A stretch of DNA of 64,000 bases from Bedellia somnulentella. Lineage: Eukaryota > Arthropoda > Insecta > Lepidoptera > Bedelliidae. Location of the stretch: contig OY755174.1 in assembly GCA_963576735.1 (NCBI GenBank), positions 2,232,001 through 2,296,000 of the forward strand, written 5' to 3'. Below the pieces are notes generated by a model. It was not told the origin of the DNA, did no database searches, and saw only the letters and a program-made list of their open reading frames with translations. The translations under genes and the position numbers were made by a program. Positions 20,320 through 31,972 of this stretch are shown here, one piece after another. Position 1 is the first letter of the stretch. Each line of letters opens with the position of its first letter.

Positions 20320-21230
20320 ATTTATTTGGTTTCTTTTTTATATTCAGCATCAGTTGGAAGGAGAAATTATAACATGAAAATTTTTGCTATATTTATGTAT
20401 AAAAAGTAAGTTTTCAAGAGAGAATGACACCAAAGATATTTGTAATATACACGATTTTTTATAATTAGACCTTTAGAATAGAATCATGAATATATGGGCG
20501 TAGACTTTTGTGTTTATCAACTTTATAATTATAACTCGTTATACGTACTATCATAAGCAAAACATTCCTTTTACGAAAAAAAATAAAGCCTGTTTTTTGG
20601 TCACATGAAATTGAAAAGACTGATCTAGCTGTGGCAATAAGTTTGTTAATGATAATTTGTATTTATGAATAACTTAACTAAGGAAGAAACAAAGAATGTC
20701 ACTCATCGAAAAAGTTAATTGTATTGTCGCTGACTTCAGCGAGGCAAATGTATGACCAACAAGTCAGAACATTGAATCAACCAAGGGCGTAGGGAAGTTT
20801 ATTTTGACAATTAGTTTTTGGCGGAATTCATTTTGCTAATTTTGTACTGACTACGTTTCGTTTCTTCTCTATTTAGTTAAGTATTCTAGGTTTGCATTAC
20901 ATAATAAGTCTTCCAGTTATATTTTGTTATTTATAATAATTTATGATTACAATACATGACATAATAATTGAGATTTCTTTTTTCTTTATTGCTTATTCAC
21001 GTAAAACTTTAACCGAGTTTTTTAAATTGATTTAAGACTTAAAAGTTCACGCCATATGTATCGGCGTAGCTAGCCGTGGGCAGTAGTAGGCTCGGGGTGG
21101 GCAGCAGCAGTAATATATAATGTGTAATTTCTCATAGAAATGTTTTATTCATTCTTCTTCTCATAGAAGGTACTTATCAGGTCAGAGCCAGGGTAGGGTA
21201 AGAACCCCACCCTGCCCCACCGTGGCCATA
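20320..21230. other. Unassigned A+T-rich sequence
   Basis: No exon, RNA gene or known repeat recognised. A short GC-richer patch (about 21060-21115, 'ggctcggggtgggcagcag') is the only compositional feature. Confidence 0.4.
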
Positions 21231-21233
21231 TGA

Positions 21234-21405
21234 TATTATCACCTGGGGTTCAGAGTACCCACATTTTGCTAGGACAGTGTACTCACGTGATAGGGACCAG
21301 CATATCGCCGTTTTGTACGCATGCACTGTCAAAGGACAAAGTACAACTTAGCCATGTAGATTTCCTCACGACATTTTCCCTCACCCAACTCCCACGAACC
21401 CACGC
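21234..21405 (-). repeat. SINE2 fragment
   Basis: The reverse SINE2 body is recognisable ('gttcagagtacccac', 'gtgtactcacgtgatag', 'tatcgccgttttgtac', 'aagtacaacttagcc'), truncated before the tRNA-like head. Diverged from the intact copies. Confidence 0.65.
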
Positions 21406-21706
21406 CTCTGCATGATAAGATGAATTTAAATTTGAATGATTTATTAATACTGGTGTAGAACATAGTGTCGCCATAACAACACTAATTTACATTTTGACCG
21501 CGAATTTTTTCAGAATCGTTTTCTAGATATATATGCCCAAAGTTTCGATAAACCTAATAATGCCGTGGTCAAATACTGACTGGTTACCTGGCTCGGCTGG
21601 TTGATTATGATTAAGGTATTTTCAAGGTATCTACATATATTTGGGTGTCTCATGTATCTGCAGTCACATATTCAGAATACACATTTTCAGAGGCGATGCA
21701 GTTGCT

Positions 21707-21757
21707 CAAATTTATCAATGCATGCAAATTTATCAATGCATGCAAATTTATCAATCG
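21707..21757 (+). repeat. 18-bp tandem repeat, ~2.8 copies
   Basis: CAAATTTATCAATGCATG at 21707-21724 and 21725-21742 is repeated exactly; a third partial copy (CAAATTTATCAAT) follows. It creates a repetitive peptide in two frames, which is a by-product. Confidence 0.85.
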
Positions 21758-21759
21758 CG

Positions 21760-22530
21760 AAGCTGCAGCGAGCACTACACGAGCGGCACGCAGCGAGTCG
21801 ACGAAAGTTGCCGGTTTTTGCCACTAATCAAAGGTCGCTAGCTATTCGCTCGTGGACGTCAAAGTGGAAGGAAGATCGTTGCAAGTCTCTGCGTATCATT
21901 AACTATTTTCAAATGTTTAGTCGTTAATTCATCATGAGTGAATATATTTTTCTGATAGGTGTCTACAAGAATAACAGTGTACAATAGAACTCAATGAACA
22001 AAGATTGTTACAATACAACACACCAATGATTTCTTGATATTTAAAATGCAAAGTATTTGTTAGGGATCACTTCTTTACGGATAGATTTCATGAATCCATC
22101 ATCTTCTTGGCCATTTGTGATCATCGATTATAGCGAGAGACACTTGGTATTATATTATCTGTGTCTGATATCGTGAATTTATAAACCAAATCTGCGAACA
22201 GATCTGCCTGTCGTTACAGTTACAGTGATGTGGCTGTTTCTCAAACTCAAACGTTTACGCCGTATTATCACGAATTATCGAGTTCCATATATCAGAGTGA
22301 AAACGATACATTTCTCTGTCTCTTTTACTCCTGATGCAAAGGATAGCATTATTTTACTACGGCGCGGCGGCCCAAATAATTAATTTATCGATCTCACCTT
22401 CCAAAGGTTGTCTGGAAGAGATCACTTGTAGCGATAAGACCGCCAATTGTACCTCAATGTAAACTGTTTGATCATATTATTATTTTTGTAAATTTGTGTT
22501 TGATGTGCAATAAAGAGTTATTCTGTTCTA
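21760..22530. other. Unassigned sequence left of the mariner
   Basis: Nothing recognised apart from a short 'aaacgtttacgccgtatt' match to the SINE2 tail end at about 22250. It ends at the TA target of the mariner (22529-22530). Confidence 0.35.
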
Positions 22531-23782
22531 CGAGGGCGGGTCAATAAGTCCGTGACTTTTGGAATAAAACACAGATTTTTAGATAAAAAAATAATTTTAT
22601 TTTTTAACGTAGTCTCCCTTGAGCTCTATACACTTTGTCCAACGCTTCTCCAATTTTTTATCCCTTCCAAAAAAAATGATTTGTCGAGGTCCTCAAAATA
22701 GGCCTTTGTTTGCGAGATGACTTCATCATGGAGTCAAATCTTTTTCCACCTAGCCATTCCTTCAGGTTTGGGAACAAGTAGCAGTCGCTCGGAGCCAAAT
22801 CTGGAGAATAGGGCGGATGAGGGAGCAATTCATAGCCCAATTCATGGATTTTTGCCATGGCAACTGCACATGTGTGCACCCTTGCACTGTCTTGGTGGAA
22901 AAGAACTCTTTTCTTGGCCAACTGAGGTCGGTTTTTTTTCAAATCGTCATTGAATCTGTCCAATAAGTTGGCATAATATTCCCCATTGATTGTTCTTCCC
23001 TTTTGTAGGTAGTCAATGTGGATTATCCCGCGTGCATCCCAAAAAACAGTCGCCATAACTTTATTGGCTGACAAACCCACCTTGGCCTCCTTTGGCGCCG
23101 ATTCACCCTTAGAAACCCGCTGACTTTTTGACTGTTGTTTGGTCTCTGGTGTGTTGTGATGGATCCATGTTTCGTCCACAGTTACAAAACGGCGCAAAAA
23201 ACTCCTCCACATTGCGATTAAACAACGCCAACCTTCCTGTGAAGTTGTTACAAGATTGCGTTTGTGGTCGACTGTGAGCAAACGCGGCCCCCATCTTGCG
23301 GAAAGCTTTCTCATGCCCAAGTGATCATTCAAAATTGAAACCACTGAGCGTCGGCCAACACCATATCGTGAATTTTTTCGATTGTTTCGGGTGTAGAGAC
23401 CTCAACTGGGCGTCCAGGACGTTCAGCATCTTCAGTGCTTGTACGGCCACAACGAAATTCAGTAAACCACTTTTTTACCATTGAAATCGATGGTGCAGAG
23501 TCCCCATAGTATTTATCAAGCTTAGCCTTGGTCTCGGTAATGGTTTTTTTTCGCAAGTAATAATGCTTAATAAGCACGAGAAATTCACTTTTTTCTTTCC
23601 ATTTTCTCCTCAAATTTGTGAGCAGTCTGATAAAAATAGCTGTCAAACACAAACTAACTGACGCAGCAAGTTGAAATTTAGACAGGAGTCAACTGACAAA
23701 TGCCTGTTCACAGGAGCAGTGTTGCTGTTTCAGTAAAGAGGTCAGAAATTCAAAAAGTCACGGACTTATTGACCCGCCCTCG
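22531..23782 (-). mobile_element. mariner-type transposon, inactive
   Basis: 1252 bp between TA dinucleotides (22529-22530 and 23783-23784). The termini start CGAGGGCGGGTCAATAAGTC on the left and end with the matching complement on the right, with inverted repeats of about 30 bp. It contains a broken DD34D transposase on the minus strand. TIR and TA duplication are intact, so the copy could still be moved by an active relative. Confidence 0.95.
22658..23652 (-). pseudogene. mariner transposase with internal deletion and frameshifts
   Basis: The N-terminal part (23652-23329) keeps a helix-turn-helix region with KWFTEFRCGRTS and the GRPVEV linker. The catalytic part (23344-22658) is in another frame. 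It has VTVDETWIHH, HQDSARVH and SPDLAPSDCYLF, with 34 residues between the second and third Asp, so the DD34D triad is present. Around 23335-23350, after VLAD, roughly 15 residues that normally precede VSILNDHLGM are missing and the frame changes. A second frameshift near 22730 disrupts the C-terminus. The protein cannot be made from this copy. Confidence 0.9.
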
Positions 23783-23821
23783 TATTCTATTCTAAAGTAA
23801 ATTAAACTCGCAATCCGCCTA

Positions 23822-24095
23822 CTGGTATTCAGAGTACCCACGTTTTGCTTGGACAATGTACTCACGTGATAGGGGGCAGGCCTATCGCCGTTTTATACGA
23901 ATACACTGTCACATGACTAAGTACAACTCAGCCACGTAGGTTTCTTCGCGATTTTTTCCCTCATAATAAAGAAAAGAACCACGATAAATTAACCACACAT
24001 AGCAAAGACGAATTGGTGTAGGCCCGACCCGGGCTTTGAACCCTCGTCGTTTGCACAATAAACGTTGTTCTAACCACTGAGCTAACACGGTTGTC
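23822..24095 (-). repeat. SINE2 copy with tRNA-like head
   Basis: Reverse SINE2 lacking the distal tail. The head on the minus strand (about 24095-24020) has the A box TAGCTCAGTGGTTAGAACA and the B box GGGTTCAAAGCC. The body includes 'gtgtggttaatttatc' in reverse. It starts about 40 bp from the mariner. Confidence 0.8.
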
Positions 24096-24115
24096 TTTTT
24101 GCTCTTATACAAGGG

Positions 24116-25649
24116 TAGGCCACTTCTTTGTGACCGAACTCCTCACGAACGGCTCCAACGATTTAAACCAAATTTGGCACAGTGATCAAGTGGACATTTC
24201 TAAGTGTCGTAAAGGACGCATGTCATGATCACTCAGCTCAATTCATTTCAACCTCAATTTACAATAAAGTCCTAGTCTAACAATCCAATACCTTAGAACT
24301 GTATCTGCTTGGTTACAATTACAGTTCGCCAATGAGTAACAAACTTAAGAGAACACGGTTTCTATTCTGATTCGAATCAGCCTGCCGCTGTAAGGATGTT
24401 ATACATAAAATTGTTAGTTTTCCCACATTGTTATTATATTTTGCAGTAGGTTTATTGTGGTATGTATTTTAATCTTCCTTTAATATTATAACTTCTACGC
24501 AACCACGAATACAGCAATTTAGATAAGTTAGTAGTGATACGCTTAAGATTTAGGTAGTAATCTTTGTATATAATATAATCGCATAAAATAAGAAGAAGTT
24601 ACTTGTTTTGCTATTACTGTACTAGTACTGTACTGTATGCAGAGCCTCAAACCGATAACATTTCAGAGCCGTTCCGGTACTATTATTTAGAGAAATTGAT
24701 TGTCTATAATTTTGACAATGACAACGTCACCGTCATGTCGAATACGCTACGCTAGTGACATCTACAATACAAAATACTTTTCGGAAGGTGCCGAAGAAAG
24801 TGTTGTGCTTTTAATTTACTTACAATTATTTTGATAAATTGTGAATATACTTTGCTGTGTCTTTGTGCTTTTTGTTTGTTGTAAAGGAGTTTACTCAAAG
24901 GGCTAGGTATACAGCAAGATTCCATCCACTGACATCAAAGTTGCGGTAAGCTTATTCTATATTACGTATTCGCACTACACAGCCGATCGATATTAGAAAA
25001 ACTAATGTTTTGTATGTTAAAATGATCCGATTTAATTTTGATTTCAAAAGATAGCATACTCTTCGATTATAGTAAGTGCAGACAATGCAGTGACCCATTT
25101 AGAAAACCAGTCTGATGCAACTTTCTACACTGCGCTCGGCGTTGGACACTTCACGAATTTGGAGAAAAATATGCTAAATTGATCGTCAGAAGCTCTTTGG
25201 CATTAAATAGTAAAGCTTATAACATATTAAACTATCCTTTAATTAAACCATCAAGGTTTCTAAATTTTCTTTATTATTATTATTTTATTCAGTGTTTTAT
25301 TTTGCTCATTAGGTTATTTATCTACCCCTTAAAGTATTACACCTTAAACCTTATAGTAACAACTCTCGTATCCAACAATATAGTGTTATAATAAAATTCA
25401 AAACATTTAGTTATAACATCTCTATCAAGGCTGGAATCTCAAATGTAGTCTAGATCTCAGACTTAGATTTATTCAATTCTGTACAATGTATTTTGTAGGT
25501 GCGAATTATTTATCACACAATAAATTGATCATAAAGTACTTTTGGCTTGATTAGTGATCATTGTGTGAGCAAATTTTAAATCTTGCAAATTGGACAGTAT
25601 TGAAACATATTTAATAGCATTATAACGGGTGCTGTTAGATAATTGTAGC
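24116..25649. other. Unassigned sequence, possible but unproven exons
   Basis: No recognised gene. A segment at 24730-24952 ends in a good donor (TTGCG|gtaagc). An open stretch at 25044-25181 ends in a stop and looks protein-like (...SADNAVTHLENQSDATFYTA...), but no junction joins them in frame and I recognise no family. Confidence 0.3.
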
Positions 25650-25885
25650 ATACTCTCGTATTGCAAACCTACCTTCTTACTCATACTCATGTCTTTGAAT
25701 TTAAAAAGAGGGTAGTCAGTGCTTCAGAACTGGAACTGCCTCAGCGAGAAGTCGAATAAACTAAAATAATAAAATATAAAAGCACCAGTAATATCACCTG
25801 GTGGTCACTTTAAAAGCTTTAAATCCCCATTGAGACACATTAACACAATGGGATGTAATAGGCTAGTTTTATTCTAAGCCAACAC
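25650..25885 (-). repeat. Degraded SINE1 copy
   Basis: Reverse SINE1 traces: 'ttactcatactcatgtc' tail side, 'gggtagtcagtgcttcag', and 'tctaagccaacacacagc' at the right end. Highly diverged. Confidence 0.45.
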
Positions 25886-26159
25886 ACAGCATTCAGGTAT
25901 AAAAAATTCACAATCCTTGGTGAATCTTCCCAATGCTGACAAAGCTTGGTGTTTACGAAAAGTGGCCAGTAGTCCTAGGTTTTCAAATTTATTTCATATT
26001 TGCACTTGTTTTCTTTTGTTATTTCTTTTCTTAATATACAAACAGTCATAGACTTAGGCTGTTAGTTACCATTGTGGTAGGTAGATTGCTAGACTATTGC
26101 TTGATAATTTGTTTTATCCTGGCATATCTCTCAAGCGTCAATACCATTCTTTTTTTTTT

Positions 26160-26225
26160 TAATTTACTTTTATTCTTAACACTTTGGACACCTACCTTTT
26201 TGAGCACATTATCTATTTGATCTTA
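26160..26225 (-). mobile_element. Short RTE-like fragment
   Basis: 'tattcttaacactttggaca', 'ttttgagcacatt' and 'atttgatctt' match the RTE-like copy at 28514-29110. Too short for more. Confidence 0.45.
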
Positions 26226-26429
26226 ATGTTTTATTATAAATTTATTTATTTTTCCATATTACTTTCTACTCTACTTTTATTTTCTAACTTATAATCCAAA
26301 AGCATATCATCCTTTTTCATTAATATTCAGATGTTGGAAAAACATAAAATTTATTATTGAATATCTTTTTTTATGTATTTATTTATATTGGTAAATTCAG
26401 TGAGTTGTTTGATCAGTAGAAATGAAATC

Positions 26430-26546
26430 AACATACATACATATACTCACGGCTATAAATCCCTAAAAGGGGTAGCTAGAGCTTCAGAATCAGAAAATTC
26501 TTCAGACACTTTTGGAAGTTAAGTAGAAAAATGTTGTGAAATAAAT
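26430..26546 (-). repeat. Truncated SINE1 copy
   Basis: Tail and about 100 bp of SINE1 in reverse ('catatactcacggctataa' onward), ending at 'gttgtgaaataaatg'. The 5' half is absent, as expected of incomplete reverse transcription. Confidence 0.75.
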
Positions 26547-26914
26547 GAAATCTAATTCTGATATAACAAAGATGTCATTTATATGATGGACTTATTTATT
26601 ATATGGTATAGTGAAGATTTCCGAATCAACTTTTATACATTGTTTTTTTATATATTGATGATGATCATGTAAATGCTTGACTAGTCTTTCCTCCATCCTT
26701 AATAATATGATTTACGACAAATTACTTTATCTGTTTTTAAACATACAATAAATGTTTAAACAACTAATCCAATTTTAAATTAAATTTGCACACTGTTTTA
26801 AAATGACTGGCGTTGAAAACTTGGATTCTTTTGATACCCCTAGAATGTGTACTTTGTGTGAGAATATAAGTTATTTTATTACAAAGGAGTGGTGGCGCCA
26901 CTTTGTATGGATGA

Positions 26915-27670
26915 GGGGCTACTGACTTACTTATACTCACACTTGTCCATTTGTCCCATTGGAGTAGGCAGATACTATCCACAGCTACTTTACAGAATCT
27001 TGACTAATCTCTTGCTTAGCTCACGTTTATTATTTTTCTCATTCATGCTCTTCTATTCTTCTCACTTCGAAACCCTGCCTTTTACGAACATTTTCAATCT
27101 GATCTTAAAACGTTTTGGGAGGCTGTCCTCTACCAACTAGACAATCCACATTGGCTCTATATATCTCTTTCGCCACTTTAATTTAATCCACCCGCTCTAT
27201 GTGCCCAAACCATTTTTAAATTCCTATTTCTATTGTGCATATTACGTCATCTTTCACACCTATCGTTAACGCACCTAACCTAATCATAATCACTCATTTT
27301 CTTACTCTTCTCATCAAATTTCGAAATTTGATTCCCAAGTCATTATTGCTGATTCATATGCATTAGCTAAATTTGTCTTTTTTTTTCTTAGAACACGCTG
27401 TCTACAGCACTGTTGTTGAAAAAGTTAACGTATTACCGTCAAGATACTTCTCAGGGATCTCATTTCCACTGCATTTACTCTTTTGCCATGACTATGACTA
27501 ACATTCACTATCATACATCAGCTTTGGCAACAGAAAAATATTATGCCATATCCTTCTAGCCTTTTCAGGCATTGACAGGCTCGGCATCAGACTGGTAATG
27601 GCTTCATTTACCACATTTCTCTTTTTAACAACTTTCCTTTTAATATTTCCCCAATATGAGATGATGATGA
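26915..27670 (-). mobile_element. Degraded RTE-like LINE copy
   Basis: It reads parallel to the 28514-29110 element for about 750 bp: 'cccattggagtaggcag' at the 3' end, then 'tctatgtgcccaaaccat', and 'catcagactggtaatgg' near the far end. Many stops and frameshifts. A (GAT)n run at 27660-27680 follows. Confidence 0.65.
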
Positions 27671-27680
27671 TGATGATAAT

Positions 27681-28180
27681 ATAAGTTGTGTTACAAAATC
27701 AAACAATTTCGCTGAAAACGTTTGGGGGTACAGCTATTATCGGTACCATTAAAAACAGTAATAAGTTTGAACCAAATCTATGGAATCAAAGTTTTAATTT
27801 GAGCAATTATGCCATGATTATACTAAGTGAATATTAGCGTAATCTTCCATCTTCTTGATGAAAAATGATGCAACGCCAGATGTTTTGCCACCCGATCACC
27901 ATTGGTATTTTAATTTTTGGAGACGTTCATTGCGAGTTGAGGCTTTTGATTAATTGCTTCTTAATGGTTGCAAGCATTAGCTGTCCGTAATGTTGTTAAT
28001 TTCATTTTACACAAAAGCTTTAATTCGACGTGTATATAGCCTAATTCGAAATTCTGGTAAAGACGTTGCGATAGAACATGTTGATTGCTAAAAACATCAT
28101 GAGGTATCAGAATTAATAGTTAATATGAAAGCTACAACCAATATAGGCCAGTCATGCAAAGAGGCTTCGGTTGGAACCCC
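27681..28180. other. Unassigned sequence
   Basis: No feature recognised between the RTE-like copy and a partial SINE2. Confidence 0.35.
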
Positions 28181-28390
28181 GAGTCAGGGTCCAAGTTTAG
28201 TGGGGAGAACATGTGCTTAGCATGCAGAAAGGCGTCGTCGGTTCAAACCCCGAGTCGGGGTTATTCTCCATACTAATATGTCTTTTGTAACAGAGTCATA
28301 TGTGTGGTTTATTTATCATGGTTCTTAATGGCGAGGAAAACCAAATGACTAAGTTGTAATTATTATCATACAAAACGGCGGTAGGCCAGC
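28181..28390 (+). repeat. Partial SINE2 joined to an RTE 3' end
   Basis: Forward SINE2 traces: B box GGTTCAAACCCCGAGTCGGGG (28232-28252), then 'tcatatgtgtggtttattt' and 'caaaacggcggtaggcc'. The B-box segment occurs twice (also about 28165-28188). The body stops at 28383. It is followed by a short RTE-like 3' end ('cccattgaggtaggcag', 28408-28424). Confidence 0.6.
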
Positions 28391-28513
28391 TCCTATGATC
28401 ATGCCCATTACTCCCATTGAGGTAGGCAGAGACCATCGATCGCAATATAAAACATTCATAAAAATACCATTTCACAACACTGATTGCTTTACCGTCCGAC
28501 ATACTATTTATAC

Positions 28514-29110
28514 ATACATACATACATACATATACTCACGCCATTAATTCCCATTGGGGTAGGCAGAGACTATCGATCGCCACTTCGTACGATCCTGACA
28601 AACCTCTCTAGCTTCGTTTACATCCATCAATCTTTTCATACATGCTCTTTTATTCTTCATACTTCGGACGCCAGCCTTTTTGAGCACACTCTCAATTTGG
28701 TCCAAGTGTGTTCTCCGTGGTCGTCCTCTACTAACATTACCATCCACACTAGCTCTATAGATCCCTTTTACCAATTTTCTATCATCCATCCTCTCTATGT
28801 GCCCAAACCATCTCAACATTCCTTTTTCTATCTTTCTTACAATATCATCTTTCACACCACACTTTTCACGAATAACGCTATTTCTCACTCGGTCACACAA
28901 TCTAACATTACAAATTTTTCTGAGGGACCTCATCTCTACTGCATTCACTCTGCTCTCATGCTTCTTCTGCCACACCCAACATTCGCTTCCATACATAAGC
29001 GTAGGAACAAGAACAGCATCATGCACAGCCATTCGGGCCTTTTCAGACACCGATTGACTGATCATTAGGCTATTCATTGCTCCATTTACCGCATTACCCT
29101 TTTTCACTCT
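28514..29110 (-). mobile_element. 5'-truncated RTE-like LINE
   Basis: A minus-strand LINE end flanked by a direct repeat ATACTATTTATACAT (starting about 28501 and about 29111). The 3' terminus reads GGCGTGAGTATATGTATG followed by more ATGT units, the same terminal sequence as SINE1. It holds an uninterrupted 3' coding frame. The intact frame and matching flanks indicate a fairly recent insertion. Confidence 0.85.
28544..29107 (-). pseudogene. C-terminal part of RTE-type reverse transcriptase
   Basis: 187 codons without a stop. Recognisable segments of the thumb/C-terminal region after the catalytic core are LVPTLMYGSECWVWQKKHES, RNSVIREKCGV, MLRWFGHIERM, and the end WRSIVSAYPNGN. The endonuclease and catalytic YADD regions are missing because the insertion is 5'-truncated. 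The ATG at the start is internal and not a true start. Confidence 0.85.
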
Positions 29111-29502
29111 ATTATACTATTTATACATCGTGGGAAATCCGCTATATTCAAGAAATTTTTTGTATTTGCGTTTATTCTGCATGTTACCGTCATCTGGATT
29201 TTGCAAAAGACATTTGGGGAACCTTTTTGTGTTTGATTTGTATTCGAGGCACGAATAATTCGAACGGGACAACTGCAGTCTGAGCCTCCTGCGTTCTTCA
29301 TAAAAAAAGAAATCATTCGTTTTTATTCAGACTCTATACGTTCAACGGGTCTTTTGGAATGGCGCCTGAAAGGGGAATATAGCTATTCGCTCGGCATATT
29401 TCATTTTCATGTTTCTGTTAAAGACAAATTAGGAGTGATGTATCAGGGTTGGGCTCATGTTACATATTTTTTATATTGTTAGAAGTCTGTTAATGATAGT
29501 AC
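29111..29502. other. Unassigned sequence
   Basis: No exon or known repeat recognised. Confidence 0.35.
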
Positions 29503-29705
29503 ATAACATAAACGTTTACGCCGTTTGTCCCCAAAATGGTTGGCAGAGGTACCAATACTTCTGAACTCACATAGCAGCGCCATCGAGTGTCCAGAGAAGG
29601 TACCCACGTTTTGCTTGCACAGTGTACTCACGTGATAGGGGTAGACCTATCGCCGTTTTGTACGAATACACTGTCACATGGCTAAGTGCCACGTGACAGT
29701 GTATT
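29503..29705 (-). repeat. SINE2 fragment
   Basis: Reverse SINE2 tail half: 'cataacataaacgtttacg', 'agagaaggtacccacg', 'tatcgccgttttgtacg'. It stops after 'cactgtcacatggctaagt' without the tRNA-like head. Confidence 0.75.
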
Positions 29706-29744
29706 GTGCCACACAGTTATACAAATTCAATTTGTAAGTTTTAA

Positions 29745-29970
29745 CCCAGTCTGGAAAGAAAGGATATTGCAGGCTTGAATCACCTGATTATCCGAAAATC
29801 TAGATGATTACGTGCTTCGGAGGGCACGTTAAGCCGTCGGTCCCGGCTACTACCACGGTAGTAGTCGTTAGTCTGCCAACCCACAATTGGCCAGCGTGGT
29901 GGACTATGGCCAAATCGCCCTATATAGGGTAGGCTCGAGCCCCTTGGTGGGACATATATGGGTTGTGAGG
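29745..29970 (+). repeat. Retroelement 3' end of the 'cgtgcttcggagggcacg' type
   Basis: The block 'gcttcggagggcacgttaag', 'gtcggtcccggctacta' and 'ttagtctgccaaccca' is a repeat I recognise as widespread in moth genomes, likely the 3' part of a non-LTR element. No coding frame remains. Confidence 0.55.
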
Positions 29971-29989
29971 AATATATATAGATAAACAT

Positions 29990-30370
29990 TTAACTTAGAT
30001 AGATAGATAAACATTTTATTTCCACGACTAAGACACACAAATTATAACAACATAATGACATACATTACAAAAACAACAGAAATACACATTACAACACCAA
30101 TTTTGTGTGTCACAGCAATGAAAATGGCATCCAACTCAGCGTTGAAATTTGCTTTATGCAAAACACTGATTTCAGTTGTTTCCCTGGGCGGACCACTTTA
30201 CAAAGACTAACCTTTAAATTCCTATAACTATAAGATAATTACTTATAAAAATTACAACATGAAAACTACAAATTATATAAACCAAAATATGAAAATAAAA
30301 ATAATGATAACGAGATATCTTCTTCACTTCTTGAGAACTTTACGATTAGGATTCTAACGTGTACGTAAAA
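29990..30370 (-). repeat. LINE 3' end with (TAGA)n tail
   Basis: It starts with tagatagatagataaacatt and includes 'gcaaaacactgatttcagtt', parallel to the better-preserved LINE ends at 44425 and 62968. Diverged from them. No frame. Confidence 0.5.
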
Positions 30371-30792
30371 GCGGTATTATATTATTTAAATTAATGAAAT
30401 TCGCGGGATTAAAGCATATAGTGTATGTATAATATTTTTTTTCATTTATTTATGAGTTAGTTATTATTTTAACCACAGTACATGCCTATATTTTCAGGAG
30501 TCATGAAACAGGTAGATGTTATGCAACACCGAATTGCTTCAGTTTATACAATGAAATAATTACCAATTCTCAATTGTAATAATTGTGATTGTCAAAATAT
30601 TGGAATGCCAATGTAGGAAACAAATAATATCGTACAACGTAGCAGAGTGCTCCCGGCAATTGAATGTCGTAAAAAAGCAATTGTAATAACAATCAGTCGC
30701 TGGCACCTGCACCAGTTCTGCGCTTAATCCTGAACACATAAATCTTACAATTTATTCTACTTGTTTTGTCTTTAAATAAATGTATATTATTT
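30371..30792. other. Unassigned sequence
   Basis: A+T-rich; nothing recognised. Confidence 0.35.
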
Positions 30793-31062
30793 GCCGTGTA
30801 GTGTCGGCTTTGCCGTGTATTGTCGGCTTAGAATAGCACTACCCCGTTTCTACTGATGGGTGTACGTAAGAGGCGACTAACGGTATTGGGGCTTTTAAGG
30901 GATTTTTGGGCGATGCGGCTGGAGACCCATCACCAACAACCTTTACTTTACCATCCTTTCCCCACTCAATTTTCCAAAAGTGGCTGAGGAATTTCTAATT
31001 CCTTAGCTCTGGCTACCCCTTCTAGGGATTTATAGCCGTGAGTATATGAATGAATGAATGTA
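30793..31062 (+). repeat. SINE1 copy with duplicated 5' end
   Basis: Forward SINE1. The first about 18 bases are present twice ('gccgtgtagtgtcggctt' at 30793 and 'gccgtgtattgtcggctt' at 30812). It ends in an ATGA-type tail (31046-31062). Confidence 0.85.
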
Positions 31063-31186
31063 TATTTTTATCAAACATATGTTCGAAACAGTAAGATAAA
31101 AGAAATTAAGGCATTTAAGGAGTTGGGAATCCTATAAAGAAAGATTTCATTTTACGTGGATCTTGCGGATAGATTTCTGTATTTAC

Positions 31187-31325
31187 ATACATAGGTACAT
31201 ATTCTCACGCCGTTATTTCCCTTGGGGTAGGCAGAGACTATCGATCGCCACTTTGTACGATCCTGGCAAACCTCTCTAGCTTCATTCACATCCATCAATC
31301 TTTTCATTACATTCATTCTGTATTT
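31187..31325 (-). mobile_element. RTE-like LINE 3' end
   Basis: About 140 bp nearly identical to the start of the 28514 copy in reverse ('ggggtaggcagagactatcg', 'ccactttgtacgatcctgg', 'acatccatcaatcttttca'). Strongly 5'-truncated. Confidence 0.75.
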
Positions 31326-31925
31326 GCATCACAGATCTGTATTTGAATAGATAACGCAAGTGTCATTTCTTGTATAGAAACCAAGCGTGCCATTATTTTT
31401 CCACCTACTGTGACGTCACATGAGCAATTTAGTGATGGGAACTCCCCGTCAGCGCGTAAACGATTCAATCGATTATATTCGAGTGCATCGACAGACGAAT
31501 GATAAATTGACAGAAGAATGATAAATCTAGAATTACACCTGTTTTTTAATAACGCTATTTTCTCATGGTCTCATTTTTATTTTGAGCAACTCTTCCTACA
31601 TTATTTTCCTCCACCACTACATCTTCTCGGAGAACAACGATCTAAATCAGTGAGTTAATGAGTCAGTTAGTCAGTGAGTAGTTCAGTAGCCTTTATTATT
31701 ATAATAACTTGTCCTTATTGATAACCTACCTAATTAACTAGTTTTAATAATTTGTTCTCGGAAAGTTACGAAATGATTTAAAAAAACCCCGAGAAAAATT
31801 TTTATCTACAAAAAGGAAAGCCAGTAGAAGGCGCTATGACAAAATATAATACAACCCAGAACTAATTCGGATTTGAAAAAAAAAACAAATATAATAACTT
31901 GTAGAGAAGGAAAAATAATCAAGTT
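31326..31925. other. Unassigned sequence
   Basis: No feature recognised. It ends at the repeat that the BEL element interrupts. Confidence 0.35.
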
Positions 31926-31972
31926 TTTTTTTTTCGTTGTCTGTTTTTCTCCAGGCTGTATCTCATAAACAG

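Noticed and set aside
21601..21927. Repetitive peptide frame
   Set aside because: The repetition comes from an 18-bp DNA tandem repeat and is open in three frames; no gene evidence.
28484..29068. 194-codon plus-strand frame
   Set aside because: Antisense shadow of the RTE-type reverse transcriptase fragment.
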